Made by a program: the position numbers and the translations under genes. Shown here one piece after another: positions 1 through 8,833 of a stretch of 64,000 nucleotides of DNA; position 1 is the first letter of the stretch; every line of letters begins with the position of its first letter. The notes below the pieces were generated by a model. That model was not told where the DNA came from. It saw nothing but the letters and a program-made list of their open reading frames with translations, and searched no databases. The stretch lies in assembly GCF_050627025.1 (NCBI RefSeq), contig NZ_CP192472.1; one strand, written 5' to 3'. The DNA comes from Variovorax paradoxus_P (GTDB taxonomy: Bacteria > Pseudomonadota > Gammaproteobacteria > Burkholderiales > Burkholderiaceae_C).

Positions 1-400
1 GCACGGTCAAGGTCGAAAGCGCTTCGGCGAGCCACCAGGCAGTGGAGGTCTTGCCGTTGGTGCCGGTAACGGCCAGCAATTCGAGCGCGGCCGAAGGGTT
101 GCCGTAGAACGCCGAGGCAATGGGGCCCGTGGCCGCCTTGAGCCCCGGGTAGCTAGCAATGCGGTCGCTGAATTCGCCGCTGTCGAAGCCGAAAGCTTCG
201 ACGCCGTCGTGTTCGACCAGGCAGGCTGCAGCGCCCTGCGCCAATGCGGCCGCCACGTGCTTGCGCCCGTCGGTTGCGGCACCGGGCCATGCAATGAAGC
301 CGTCGCCGGCGCCGACCGGCCGGCTGTCCGCATGCAGCGCACCCTGCACGCGCTCCTGGAGCCAGAGCGCGGCGAGTTGGGGGGATGTGAGTGTCAGCAT
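1..400 (-). CDS. murE: UDP-N-acetylmuramyl-tripeptide synthetase MurE, N-terminal part (runs off window)
   Basis: Cytoplasmic Mur ligase that adds meso-diaminopimelate to UDP-MurNAc-Ala-Glu in peptidoglycan synthesis. Only the first 133 codons are in the window. The ATG at 400 gives MLTLTSPQLAALWLQER, and the Mur-ligase ATP-binding loop TGTNGKTS lies at residues 112-119, the usual place for MurE. It starts 2 nt after the ftsI stop and is in the dcw order ftsI-murE, which separates it from MurF, MurC and MurD. The rest of the gene lies off the left edge. Confidence 0.93.
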   Translation of the reverse strand, partial: MLTLTSPQLAALWLQERVQGALHADSRPVGAGDGFIAWPGAATDGRKHVAAALAQGAAACLVEHDGVEAFGFDSGEFSDRIASYPGLKAATGPIASAFYGNPSAALELLAVTGTNGKTSTAWWLAEALSTLTV

Positions 401-402
401 GC

Positions 403-2151
403 TCAGAAGCTCTCGTCGACGCCTTGCGTCACCACCAGGGGTTTGACGGCAAGGTCGGGCGGAACGTTCATCATGCGCAGGGTCTGCTGCACGACTTCGC
501 TGAAAACAGGCGCGGCGGCCACGCCGCCGAAGTACTGGCCGTCGCTCGGCTCGTCGATCATCACGCCGACGATGATTCGCGGCTTTTCAATTGGCGCCAT
601 GCCGGTGAACCACGCCCGATATTTGTTGCTTGCGTAACCTTTGCCAACCTGCTTGTGCGCCGTGCCCGACTTGCCGCCGACCGAATAGCCGATGGTTTGT
701 GCGCGCGTTCCCGTGCCGCCCGGCCCCGCAGCCATCTGCAGCATCTTGCGCACCGCCAGTGCATTCGACGGCGAGAACACCCGCACGCCCACGGGCGACT
801 CGGTGTTCTTGAGGATGGTGACCGGAATGATCGCGCCGTCGTGCGCAAACGCTGTGTACGAATGCGCCATTTGAAACAGCGATGCAGACAGGCCGTAGCC
901 GTAGGCCATGGTCGCCTGCTCGACCGGCTTCCAGGTCTTCCAGGGGCGCAGGCGCCCGGTCACCGCGCCGGGAAACTGGATCTGCGGCTTCTGGCCGTAG
1001 CCAAGCGCGGTGTAGGTGTCCCACATTTCGTGCGGTGACATCTTCTGCGCGATCTTCAGCGCACCGACGTTGCTCGACTTCTGGATGACGCCTTCGACCG
1101 TGAGCGTGCCGTAGTTGTGTGTGTCGCTGATGGTGAAGCCGCCCATCTGGTAGCGGCCCGGCGAGGTCTCGATGAGCGTGGACGGCTTCACGCGGCCGGC
1201 TTCCAGGGCCATGGCCACGGTGATCGGCTTCATCGTCGAGCCGGGCTCGAAGGTGTCGGTGAGCGCGCGGTTGCGCAGCTGCTCGCCGGTCAGGTTCTGC
1301 CGCTTGTCGGGCACATAGCTAGGGTAGTTGGCAAGCGCCAGCACTTCGCCGGTTACTGCGTCGAGCACCACCACGCTGCCCGCCTTGGCCTTGCGCGCGG
1401 TTACTGCGTCGCGCAGCTTTTGATAGGCAAAGAACTGCACCTTGCTGTCGACGCTCAGCTGGATGTCCTTGCCGTCGACCGGCGGCACCTGCTCGCCCAC
1501 GCCTTCGACCACGCGGCCCAGGCGATCCTTGATGACGCGGCGCGAGCCGGCCTTGCCGGCCAGTTCCTTGTTGAAGGAAAGCTCGATGCCTTCTTGCCCG
1601 TTGTCTTCGACGTTGGTGAAGCCCACCACGTGAGCGGCAGCCTCGCCCTCGGGATATTGGCGCTTGTATTCCTTGCGCTGGTAGATGCCCTTGAGGTTGA
1701 GCGCAGCAATCTGCTTGGCAATGGGTTCATCGACCTGCCGCTTGATCCAGACGAAGGTCTTGTCTTCGTCTTCGAGCTTCTTGTCGAAGTCTTTCTGCGG
1801 CATTTCGAGCAGCTTGGCCACCTGCTTGAGCTTGGCGCGCACCTCGGGGTCGTCGCGTTCGATGTCTTCCGGAATGGCCCAGATGCTCGGCGCCACCACG
1901 CTGGAGGCCAGGATGAGCCCGTTGCGGTCAAGAATGCGCCCGCGGTTTGCCGGCAGCTCCAGCGTGCGCGCAAAGCGCACTTCGCCCTGCCGCTGGAAGA
2001 AGCTGTTGTTGAAGACCTGCACGTACGCAGCCCGGCCTGCCAGCATGACGAAGCCGAGCGCAATGCCGGCCACGATGAACTTGCTGCGCCAGACCGGCGT
2101 CTTGCTCGCGAGCAAGGGGCTGGTGGTGTAGCGAACGCTGCGGCGGCTCAT
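403..2151 (-). CDS. ftsI: Penicillin-binding protein 3, septal transpeptidase FtsI
   Basis: Monofunctional class B PBP that cross-links septal peptidoglycan. The 582-aa protein has a short cytoplasmic N-terminus, one membrane segment (about residues 24-45) and a PBP dimerisation domain. All three penicillin-binding motifs are visible: STMK at 305-308 (Ser305 nucleophile), SSN at 359-361 and KSGT at 494-497. Its ATG overlaps the ftsL stop by 4 nt, and murE begins 2 nt after its stop, so it is translated within the dcw operon. Length and motif spacing are normal for the family. Confidence 0.97.
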   Translation of the reverse strand: MSRRSVRYTTSPLLASKTPVWRSKFIVAGIALGFVMLAGRAAYVQVFNNSFFQRQGEVRFARTLELPANRGRILDRNGLILASSVVAPSIWAIPEDIERDDPEVRAKLKQVAKLLEMPQKDFDKKLEDEDKTFVWIKRQVDEPIAKQIAALNLKGIYQRKEYKRQYPEGEAAAHVVGFTNVEDNGQEGIELSFNKELAGKAGSRRVIKDRLGRVVEGVGEQVPPVDGKDIQLSVDSKVQFFAYQKLRDAVTARKAKAGSVVVLDAVTGEVLALANYPSYVPDKRQNLTGEQLRNRALTDTFEPGSTMKPITVAMALEAGRVKPSTLIETSPGRYQMGGFTISDTHNYGTLTVEGVIQKSSNVGALKIAQKMSPHEMWDTYTALGYGQKPQIQFPGAVTGRLRPWKTWKPVEQATMAYGYGLSASLFQMAHSYTAFAHDGAIIPVTILKNTESPVGVRVFSPSNALAVRKMLQMAAGPGGTGTRAQTIGYSVGGKSGTAHKQVGKGYASNKYRAWFTGMAPIEKPRIIVGVMIDEPSDGQYFGGVAAAPVFSEVVQQTLRMMNVPPDLAVKPLVVTQGVDESF

Positions 2152-2495
2152 CGCTGGGCCCTCGCCACAGGCTTAGGCGCCGGGCCGGCCGGCGGCGCGG
2201 GCGGCGGGGCCACCACGGCCGGAATCACCGTGCCGTCAGGCCGCACGTATTGCGTGATGGCCGGCGTGGTGGTGCGCATCTGCAACTGCTCTTTCGCGAG
2301 CTTTTCCACGCGCAGCGGCGTGGCCTGGGCGCGTTTTTCTACCTGCAGGCGGTCGTGGTCGAGTTCGAGGCGCCGCGCCTCCTGCTGGGTGCGGTCGAGT
2401 TCGGTGTACAACTGGCGCGACAGGTACTGCGTGTGCACAAGGTACAGCGCCGTCGAAATGACGGCCATCAGAAGGAGCAGGTTGAGCCGCGTCAT
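2148..2495 (-). CDS. ftsL: Cell division protein FtsL
   Basis: Small bitopic divisome protein that bridges FtsB/FtsQ to FtsWI. The 115-aa product has one N-terminal membrane helix (about residues 5-22). A periplasmic heptad-like helix follows (about 25-70, rich in Leu, Glu, Arg and Gln), then a Pro/Ala-rich tail. The coding region overlaps rsmH upstream and ftsI downstream by 4 nt each (ATGA type). Sequence similarity is weak in this family, so the call rests on size, topology and position between rsmH and ftsI. Confidence 0.93.
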   Translation of the reverse strand: MTRLNLLLLMAVISTALYLVHTQYLSRQLYTELDRTQQEARRLELDHDRLQVEKRAQATPLRVEKLAKEQLQMRTTTPAITQYVRPDGTVIPAVVAPPPAPPAGPAPKPVARAQR

Positions 2496-3415
2496 GTTGC
2501 CCCTGTGCGTTCGGCCACACGCAGGATGGCGCTGCGCGAGCGCGGGTTGCCGCTGACCTCTTCGGCTGAAGGCTTGATGCGCTCGAGCGCATTGAGCTTC
2601 ATGACCTTGGGCGCCGCAAAGGGCGCACGGCGGTCGTACACCTCCTTGGAGTGCTTGGCGATGAACTGCTTCACGATGCGGTCTTCCAGCGAGTGGAAGC
2701 TGATCACCGCGAGCCGCCCGCCAGGCTGCAGCACCGAAAGGCTCGCCTCTAGCGCCTGTTGCAGCTCTTCAAGCTCGGCGTTGATGAAAATCCGAAAAGC
2801 CTGAAATGTGCGCGTTGCAGGGTTCTGGCCCTGCTCGCGGGTTTTGACCGTGCCAGCCACGAGCTCGGCCAATTCGGTGGTGGTTGAAATTGCGCCCCGT
2901 TCTTGTCTGCGAGCAACAATCGCCTTTGCAATCTGAACAGCAAACCGTTCTTCGCCATAGTCACGGATCACCTCTGCAATCTGCTGAAGTTCGGCTGTTG
3001 CCAGCCATTCGGCCACGCTCTCGCCGCGCGTGGTATCCATGCGCATGTCGAGCGGGCCGTCGAAACGAAAACTGAAACCGCGCATCGGGTTGTCGATTTG
3101 CGGCGAACTCACGCCCAGGTCCATCAGCACACCCGCCACGCTGGCGTCGGGCAACTCACCCAGCGAACGGAATCCCTGGTGCCGGATGGAAAAACGCGCA
3201 TCCGAGATGCGCGCTGCTTCGGCCACTGCTTCCGCATCCTTGTCGAATGCGATCAGCCTGCCTTCCGGTGCCAGCCTCGCGAGAATCGCGCGCGAGTGCC
3301 CTCCACGTCCGAACGTTGCGTCCACGTAGGTGCCGGTCGCCGCCGTGCTGCCGGAAAGAAGGGCTTCCACCGCTTCGTTCAGCAGGACGGTTGTATGAAT
3401 CCATGGAGTGTTCAC
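2492..3415 (-). CDS. rsmH: 16S rRNA (cytosine1402-N4)-methyltransferase RsmH (MraW)
   Basis: S-adenosylmethionine-dependent methyltransferase of the ribosomal decoding centre. The open frame extends further upstream into mraZ, but the family N-terminus (HTTVLLNEAVEALL) begins at the GTG at 3415, giving 307 aa, the usual length. The SAM-binding loop reads DATFGRGGHS, and the C-terminus carries VISFHSLEDRIVKQF, which is typical of RsmH. The GTG is 8 nt after the mraZ stop, and the 3' end overlaps ftsL by 4 nt. Confidence 0.95.
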   Translation of the reverse strand: MNTPWIHTTVLLNEAVEALLSGSTAATGTYVDATFGRGGHSRAILARLAPEGRLIAFDKDAEAVAEAARISDARFSIRHQGFRSLGELPDASVAGVLMDLGVSSPQIDNPMRGFSFRFDGPLDMRMDTTRGESVAEWLATAELQQIAEVIRDYGEERFAVQIAKAIVARRQERGAISTTTELAELVAGTVKTREQGQNPATRTFQAFRIFINAELEELQQALEASLSVLQPGGRLAVISFHSLEDRIVKQFIAKHSKEVYDRRAPFAAPKVMKLNALERIKPSAEEVSGNPRSRSAILRVAERTGAT

Positions 3416-3423
3416 ACAAGCCC

Positions 3424-3852
3424 TCAGAACGCGAAGTCCTGAAACACATCGGGCATCTCGCCCTGGGTGGCCTCGGCCTCCTTGGCCTCGTACGTGGCCT
3501 TGTCCCAGAGTTCGAAATGGTTGCCCATGCCCAACAGCAGCGTTTCGCGCGTGATGCCGGTGGCCGCGCGCAGTTCGGGCGACACGAGGATGCGGCCGGT
3601 GCCGTCCATCTCGACGTCCATTGCGTTGCCGAGAAATACGCGCTTCCACCACTGCGCCGACATTGGCAGTGCGGCGATGCGCTCGCGAAATTTCTCCCAC
3701 TCGGGCCGCGGGAACACCATGAGGCACCCGTGCGGATGCTTGGTGATGGTGAGCTGGCCGTTCGCCGTCGCGCTCAGGACGTCACGATGCCGGGTCGGCA
3801 CGGAGAGCCGCCCCTTGGCATCGAGACTGAGCGATGAAGCGCCTTGAAACAC
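3424..3852 (-). CDS. mraZ: Transcriptional regulator MraZ
   Basis: First gene of the dcw operon and, in other bacteria, a DNA-binding repressor of that operon related to AbrB-fold proteins. I chose the GTG at 3852 (VFQGASSLSLDAKGRLSVP), preceded by AAAGG at suitable spacing, over an upstream in-frame start. It gives the usual 142 aa. Two SpoVT/AbrB-like repeats are visible: DAKGRLSVPTRHRD near the N-terminus and DGTGRILVSPELR in the middle. The direct repeats at 3899-3938 upstream are its likely own target. Confidence 0.95.
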   Translation of the reverse strand: MFQGASSLSLDAKGRLSVPTRHRDVLSATANGQLTITKHPHGCLMVFPRPEWEKFRERIAALPMSAQWWKRVFLGNAMDVEMDGTGRILVSPELRAATGITRETLLLGMGNHFELWDKATYEAKEAEATQGEMPDVFQDFAF

Positions 3853-3898
3853 GACCAGGACCTTTGTGTTGGGAATGCCGCGGCACCCGAAAGAGGCA

Positions 3899-3938
3899 CC
3901 ATCCGCACTTTTTCCCACTTAACTGCACTTTTTTGCAC
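3899..3938 (-). promoter_or_regulatory. Four 10-bp-phased GTG repeats, probable MraZ operator
   Basis: Read on the minus strand the region is GTGCAAAAAA, GTGCAGTTAA, GTGGGAAAAA, GTGCGGATGG: four units with exactly 10-nt period. MraZ of other bacteria binds TGGG-like direct repeats of the same period just upstream of mraZ. The array starts at the proposed -10 box and runs toward the mraZ start, a position suited to autorepression. The periodicity is seen directly; MraZ binding is inferred. Confidence 0.75.
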
Positions 3939-3964
3939 TGTAGCAGGAAACACTTCACGCGCAA
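3937..3964 (-). promoter_or_regulatory. Putative sigma-70 promoter of the dcw cluster
   Basis: On the minus strand TTGCGC (3959-3964) and TACAGT (3937-3942) are separated by 16 nt, about 85 nt upstream of the mraZ GTG. The -10 box adjoins the MraZ repeat array. Both hexamers are imperfect, so this is a prediction. Confidence 0.5.
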
Positions 3965-4121
3965 CTGGTCGTTGGTGGTATTTTTTGTAATGGAATCAAC
4001 GACTTAGCGTCGATTTCCAAAGCTGGAAACCGGCGAATTTCGTTGAAAAAGAAGCACTTAGCTCACGCAATGAATGTAGTGCGTGAAGCGCAACCCCGTA
4101 ACAGGGGCTGCAAAGCGGCGT

Positions 4122-5450
4122 TCAGAGGATGAAGCGCGAAAGGTCTTCGTCGTGACTTAGTGCCGCAAGGCGCTCGTCGACGTAGGCGGCATCGATGCGG
4201 ATGGTCTGTCCCTCGATGCGCGTGGCGTCGAAGCTTACCTCATCGAGCAGGCGTTCCATCACGGTCGACAGACGGCGTGCACCGATGTTCTCGGTGCGCT
4301 CGTTCACTTCGAAGGCAATGGCCGCAAGGCGGTTGACGCCTTCGGGCGTGAAGTCGAGCGTGACGCCTTCGGTGGCAAGCAGCGCCTGGTACTGCTTGAC
4401 CAGCGATGCGCGCGTTTGCGTGAGGATGCCTTCGAAGTCCGCCACCGAGAGCGATTGCAGCTCGACGCGAATCGGAAAGCGCCCTTGCAGCTCGGGAATC
4501 AGGTCACTCGGCTTGCTCAGGTGAAAGGCGCCGCTCGCAATGAAAAGCATATGGTCGGTGCGCACCACGCCGTACTTGGTGGTGACGGCCGTGCCCTCGA
4601 CCAATGGCAGCAGGTCGCGCTGCACGCCCTGACGCGACACGTCGGAGCCCTGGGCTTCGCTGCGCGTGGCGACCTTGTCGATTTCGTCGATGAAGACGAT
4701 GCCGTTCTGCTCGGCGTTCGTGATGGCCTGGGCGCGAATTTCGTCTTCGTTCACCAGCTTGGCAGCCTCTTCGTCGATCAAGAGGCGCATGGCCTCGGCG
4801 ATCTTGAGCTTGCGCGTCTTGCGCTTGCCACCGCCAAGCTGGCCGAACATGCCGCGCAGTTGCTCGGTCATTTCCTCCATGCCCGCGGGGCCCATGATCT
4901 CGAGCGGGGCGCGAGTCTCGGCAAGATCGAGTTCGATCTCCTTGTCGTCCAACTGGTGTTCGCGCAGCTTCTTGCGAAAGGCCTGCCGGGTGGGGTTGGG
5001 GCCGTCCAGCGCCGGGGTAGCGCCATCGGCAACGCGTGCGGGTGGCAGCAACACATCGAGGATGCGGTCCTCCGCGGCGTCTTCGGCACGGGCGCGCACC
5101 TTGGCGCTTTCGGCCTCCCGGGTTTGCTTGACGGCAATTTCGGCCAGGTCTCGAATGATCGAATCGACGTCCTTGCCCACATAGCCCACCTCGGTGAACT
5201 TGGTCGCCTCGACTTTGATGAAAGGCGCGTCGGCCAGCCGTGCAAGGCGGCGCGCAATTTCGGTCTTGCCCACGCCCGTGGGGCCGATCATGAGGATGTT
5301 CTTCGGCGTGATCTCGGTGCGAAGCTTTTCTTCGACCTGCTGGCGGCGCCAGCGGTTGCGCAGCGCAATGGCCACGGCGCGCTTGGCGGCCGGCTGTCCG
5401 ACGATGTGGTTGTCCAGCTCGGAGACGATTTCCTGGGGGGTCATGGACAT
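4122..5450 (-). CDS. hslU: ATP-dependent protease ATPase subunit HslU (ClpY)
   Basis: AAA+ unfoldase that feeds substrates to the HslV peptidase in the cytoplasm. The 442-aa protein has Walker A GPTGVGKTE at residues 56-64, the pore motif GYVGKDVDSIIRDL, an I-domain insertion, Walker B GIVFIDEIDK and the C-terminal DLSRFIL tail that docks into HslV. It starts 2 nt after the hslV stop, so the pair is co-translated. Heat-shock control is usual for this operon, but I did not identify a sigma-32 promoter. Confidence 0.97.
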   Translation of the reverse strand: MSMTPQEIVSELDNHIVGQPAAKRAVAIALRNRWRRQQVEEKLRTEITPKNILMIGPTGVGKTEIARRLARLADAPFIKVEATKFTEVGYVGKDVDSIIRDLAEIAVKQTREAESAKVRARAEDAAEDRILDVLLPPARVADGATPALDGPNPTRQAFRKKLREHQLDDKEIELDLAETRAPLEIMGPAGMEEMTEQLRGMFGQLGGGKRKTRKLKIAEAMRLLIDEEAAKLVNEDEIRAQAITNAEQNGIVFIDEIDKVATRSEAQGSDVSRQGVQRDLLPLVEGTAVTTKYGVVRTDHMLFIASGAFHLSKPSDLIPELQGRFPIRVELQSLSVADFEGILTQTRASLVKQYQALLATEGVTLDFTPEGVNRLAAIAFEVNERTENIGARRLSTVMERLLDEVSFDATRIEGQTIRIDAAYVDERLAALSHDEDLSRFIL

Positions 5451-5452
5451 GG

Positions 5453-5998
5453 TCAGAGCGCTTCCACCGTGTGGTTCATGTTCGTGTAAATGCAGACTTC
5501 CCCAGCTATCGCCAGCGATTTGCGCACAATTTGCTCAGCCGTGAGATCGGTGTTGTCGATCAGCGCCTTGGCAGCCGACTGGGCATATGCGCCGCCCGAG
5601 CCGATGGCAATCACGCCGTCTTCGGGCTCCAGCACGTCGCCGTTGCCAGTGATGATGAGAGAGGTGGTGGCATCGGCCACGGCCAGCATGGCCTCGAGCT
5701 TGCGCAGCACCCGGTCGGTGCGCCAGTCTTTGGTGAGTTCGACCGCGGCGCGGGTCAGGTGGCCCTGGTGCTTTTCAAGCTTGGCCTCGAAACGCTCGAA
5801 GAGCGTGAAGGCGTCGGCAGTGGCGCCGGCAAAGCCCGCCAGCACCTTGCCGTGATAGAGCCGCCGCACTTTGCGCGCCGTGCCCTTGATGACGATATTG
5901 CCGAGAGTGACCTGCCCGTCCCCGCCAATGGCGACTTGGTCGCCCTGGGGGGTCTTGCGGCGCACGCTCACGATGGTGGTGCCGTGAAACTGTTCCAT
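5453..5998 (-). CDS. hslV: ATP-dependent protease peptidase subunit HslV (ClpQ)
   Basis: Proteasome-like threonine peptidase that forms the proteolytic core with HslU. The start at 5998 gives MEQFHGTTIVSVRR; the short propeptide before the catalytic Thr (TTIVSVRR) is usual in Burkholderiales, so the mature enzyme should begin at that Thr after cleavage. The body contains VAIGGDGQVTLGN and GSGGAYAQSAAKAL, typical of the family. In-frame starts at 6007 and 6022 are possible but add residues that family members lack. Confidence 0.95.
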   Translation of the reverse strand: MEQFHGTTIVSVRRKTPQGDQVAIGGDGQVTLGNIVIKGTARKVRRLYHGKVLAGFAGATADAFTLFERFEAKLEKHQGHLTRAAVELTKDWRTDRVLRKLEAMLAVADATTSLIITGNGDVLEPEDGVIAIGSGGAYAQSAAKALIDNTDLTAEQIVRKSLAIAGEVCIYTNMNHTVEAL

Positions 5999-6063
5999 CG
6001 AAGCCATCTGGGGACGTCCCAAGGCAATGCAACCCCGTGCGCGTGCAAGTCGCGCGACGGAAG

Positions 6064-7743
6064 TCAGTTCTTACGAACCGCTACCGTGGCGTGGTCGGCA
6101 ATGCCAACCAGGTCGAAAAGCGCCGCAATCAGGCGGTGGGCATCCACAAACTGGACCCGCTCGCCCTGGGCGTCGCGCGCGCGCACCCAGCTCAGCAACG
6201 TGCCGGCTGCGGCAAGGTCCATGCGCAGCAGCGCCGCACATGAAATGACCGGGGCGGTGGTGTTGCGCAGGTCGACATCCAGCCGCTGGAGGCTCGAATG
6301 CGCCTCGCCGCGAAGGTCGCCGGCCAGGGCGGCAAAGCCGCTGTCGGTCGAAGGAAAACTGGATTCGCCGTTGACGGACAGCAGCGACCACACGGAGCCC
6401 GCTCCCGACCGGCCCGTCTCCGGCGCCTCGATCGTGGTGCATTCGCCATTCGGGTCTTGCCAGGCCGGCGGCGAAACCTCGTAGGTAATGCAGTAGTTGA
6501 GCGCCACCAGCTCGAAGTCGTCCGGCTGGTTCATCATGCGCAGCGTTGCCAGGTGCAGTTGCCACCAGACGTCTTCGGTGCTGCGCTCGTTGTTGGGCGT
6601 TGCCTCGGCCAGCACAGCCAGCAGCTTTGCCGAACCGATGAAGCGCAGCTTGACCGGCGAATTGGCCCAATGGGTAAACAGCACGCGCAGCGGCGAGGCG
6701 GCATCGGCCTCGACGGCGGCCAGGGCGCGCCAATCGAGCGTCCAGATGGCGCCGGCCTGCGACAACGCACGCGTGAGATTGACCAACCCATCGCGCGACA
6801 GGCGCGCGGGGCTGACCCAGTCGGCCCCTGCCGGAGCGAATTCGGCGAACTCGCTGGCGGCCACTGCCTGCACGTCGCGCGCCAGTTCGTCGAGCGGCAC
6901 CCAGTCGGGGCCCATGCGCTTCATGCGCTGCGCATAGCGCATGCGGGCGGCGGCAAAGCGGGTGGCGTCGCCGGTGGCGCGGTACAGGTCGAACAATGCG
7001 CGCCATCGCGTCTCGTCGCGCTCGTCGGCGGCATGGTCGCCCTCGGCGCCGGCACTCTCGGAGGCCAGGGCCTGCAGAAGAATGGCTTCGGCGCCGGTGT
7101 CGTCGCCATCCGCAAATCGGATCACGGCCTCTTCCAGCGCGCTGTCGCGCGCAAGCCGGGCCGTCAGCAACGAGGTGTCGTCGACCCCGGGGCTTGCCGC
7201 AAGCGGAGCCGCAGCGGGCGCAGGAGCCGCAGCGGCAGCCTCTGCAGCCATGGCTGGCGCCGCCCCAAAAGTAGGCGCCGCGAGCAAGCTGGCCACCTCG
7301 GCCTCGTCCATGGGCGGGGGCAGGGTCTCGGCGCCGGCTTCAGGCGGCGCATTGGCCAGCACCTCGCCATTGGGGCCGCGGCCCTTCCACCACTGCTGCG
7401 ACATCTGCTCCTCGATCTCGTCGATCTTCTTGAGCGTGAGTGCGCGTCCCTCGGACTTTTCCGTGGTGGTGTTCATGTTGAAGGACGACGGCGTGACCGT
7501 TCCTTCGAACGCATGAGCGGCCGCTTCGCGTTGCCGGAGCTTGCGGAGCATGTCGAACTCGCGCCGGCGCACAAAGTCGTTGCGCTGGCGGCGCTCGATC
7601 ATCTCCTTGAGCATTTCCCGGCTGTAAGCCTGGTCAGGGAGCGTTGAGTCGGCGGCCGCATTCAGCTCCGACCAATCCTTCAGGGGATTGCGGACGAACT
7701 TCGCCACCTTCGAAAGGAGGCGGCCCGTTTCTTCCTTAGCCAT
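6064..7743 (-). CDS. Conserved protein with C-terminal STAS-like domain
   Basis: 559-aa cytoplasmic protein of unknown role. The first 110 residues are charged and helical (RRQRNDFVRRREFDMLRKL), followed by an Ala/Pro-rich linker (about 150-215). After a helical, TPR-like middle region, the last 90 residues (RLDVDLRNTTAPVISCAALLRMDL to the end) resemble a STAS or MlaB fold. It lies 65 nt upstream of the hslV start on the same strand, an arrangement I associate with Burkholderiales chromosomes, so co-expression with hslVU is possible. No catalytic motif is visible. Confidence 0.6.
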   Translation of the reverse strand: MAKEETGRLLSKVAKFVRNPLKDWSELNAAADSTLPDQAYSREMLKEMIERRQRNDFVRRREFDMLRKLRQREAAAHAFEGTVTPSSFNMNTTTEKSEGRALTLKKIDEIEEQMSQQWWKGRGPNGEVLANAPPEAGAETLPPPMDEAEVASLLAAPTFGAAPAMAAEAAAAAPAPAAAPLAASPGVDDTSLLTARLARDSALEEAVIRFADGDDTGAEAILLQALASESAGAEGDHAADERDETRWRALFDLYRATGDATRFAAARMRYAQRMKRMGPDWVPLDELARDVQAVAASEFAEFAPAGADWVSPARLSRDGLVNLTRALSQAGAIWTLDWRALAAVEADAASPLRVLFTHWANSPVKLRFIGSAKLLAVLAEATPNNERSTEDVWWQLHLATLRMMNQPDDFELVALNYCITYEVSPPAWQDPNGECTTIEAPETGRSGAGSVWSLLSVNGESSFPSTDSGFAALAGDLRGEAHSSLQRLDVDLRNTTAPVISCAALLRMDLAAAGTLLSWVRARDAQGERVQFVDAHRLIAALFDLVGIADHATVAVRKN

Positions 7744-7792
7744 CTACAGGAATTTCGACGCGAGCTTGGATCTTTTGGCCTCGGCTCTGTGC

Positions 7793-8833
7793 TTAGTCCC
7801 CGAACATCTTCTGCTTGAGTTCGCGGCGCTGCTGCGCTTCGAGCGACAGCGTGGCCGTGGGGCGAGCCAGCAGGCGGCCTACGCCGATGGGTTCGCCGGT
7901 TTCGTCGCAGTAGCCGTAGTCGCCGGCATCGATGCGCTGGATCGACTGTTCGATCTTCTTGAGCAGCTTGCGCTCGCGGTCGCGCGTGCGCAGCTCGAGT
8001 GCGTGTTCTTCCTCGATGGTGGCGCGGTCGGCCGGATCGGGCACCACCACGGTGTCTTCGCGCAGGTGCTCGGTGGTTTCACCGGCGTTTTCGAGAATGC
8101 CGCGCTTGAGCTCGACCAGCTTCAGGCGGAAGAACGCCATCTGCTTTTCGTTCATGTACTCGGAGTCGGGCATGGCGATGACCTCGGCGTCGGTCAACTC
8201 GGCAGCCGACTTGGCTTTCCAGTTGTTGGCGAGCTTGGGGTCTTTCTTGACCGCGACGGGAGGCGGCGGCACCAGCGCGTTGGAGGGCGCCTGCGAGAAA
8301 GAAGACTTGGCAGCGGTGGAGGCCACCGATTGCGGCATGGAAGGCACGGTCAGCTGCGACAGCCGGGACACGCGGCCACCTCGCGCGGGGGCGGGTGCGG
8401 CGGTCTGAGCGGGCATCGAAGGTGTCGCCGTGGCGGAAGAAGAGGCGGCAGCCGTTTTTTTCATTGGTATCGGAGGGGCAGAAGTAACGGCAGCAGTGCG
8501 GCCGACAGTTTTGGATGGCGGTAGACCCGCATCTGCAGTTTTGGTTGCACTCCTGGCCGGGGCGGATGCCTCCGGCGGCGCAGCAGACTTTGCAGGCTTG
8601 ACGGGCTTCGTTGCAACGGTCGCGGCCTTGGCCGTTGGCGTTGCTGGCTTCTTTGGAGCGCTTTTTTCTTTCGTGGCCGGAGCTTTTGCAGCGGAAGAGA
8701 TCTTTTTTGCCGCGGGTACAGCCGGCTTTGCAGCCACCGCTTTGGTGGCGGCGGACTTGGTTGCTGGCATTGCCTTGGCGGCGGGTTTCTTCACGGTGAC
8801 TGGCTCCTTGAACGAACTGGAACGCGCTTTCAC
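7793..8833 (-). CDS. dksA: DksA-family RNA polymerase-binding factor with long Lys/Ala/Pro N-terminal tail
   Basis: The C-terminal 110 residues are a DksA domain: a coiled coil with acidic tip (VVPDPADRATIEEE) that enters the RNA polymerase secondary channel, then the globular end CDETGEPIGVGRLLARPTAT. Only one of the four zinc-ligand cysteines remains (CxxT...SxxA), as in zinc-independent DksA proteins. About 210 residues of Ala/Lys/Pro/Thr-rich, histone-H1-like sequence precede it. I chose GTG at 8833 because GGGAGGAG lies about 8 nt upstream; the frame stays open to 8974. Length is 346 aa against about 150 for E. coli DksA. Confidence 0.85.
   Translation of the reverse strand: MKARSSSFKEPVTVKKPAAKAMPATKSAATKAVAAKPAVPAAKKISSAAKAPATKEKSAPKKPATPTAKAATVATKPVKPAKSAAPPEASAPARSATKTADAGLPPSKTVGRTAAVTSAPPIPMKKTAAASSSATATPSMPAQTAAPAPARGGRVSRLSQLTVPSMPQSVASTAAKSSFSQAPSNALVPPPPVAVKKDPKLANNWKAKSAAELTDAEVIAMPDSEYMNEKQMAFFRLKLVELKRGILENAGETTEHLREDTVVVPDPADRATIEEEHALELRTRDRERKLLKKIEQSIQRIDAGDYGYCDETGEPIGVGRLLARPTATLSLEAQQRRELKQKMFGD

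Noticed and set aside
1117..2556. Plus-strand frame opposite ftsI/ftsL
   Set aside because: Antisense shadow of two coupled essential genes.
3899..3938. CRISPR-like short repeats
   Set aside because: Units are 10 bp without spacers and lie at the mraZ promoter, fitting an operator array; no CRISPR array was seen in the window.
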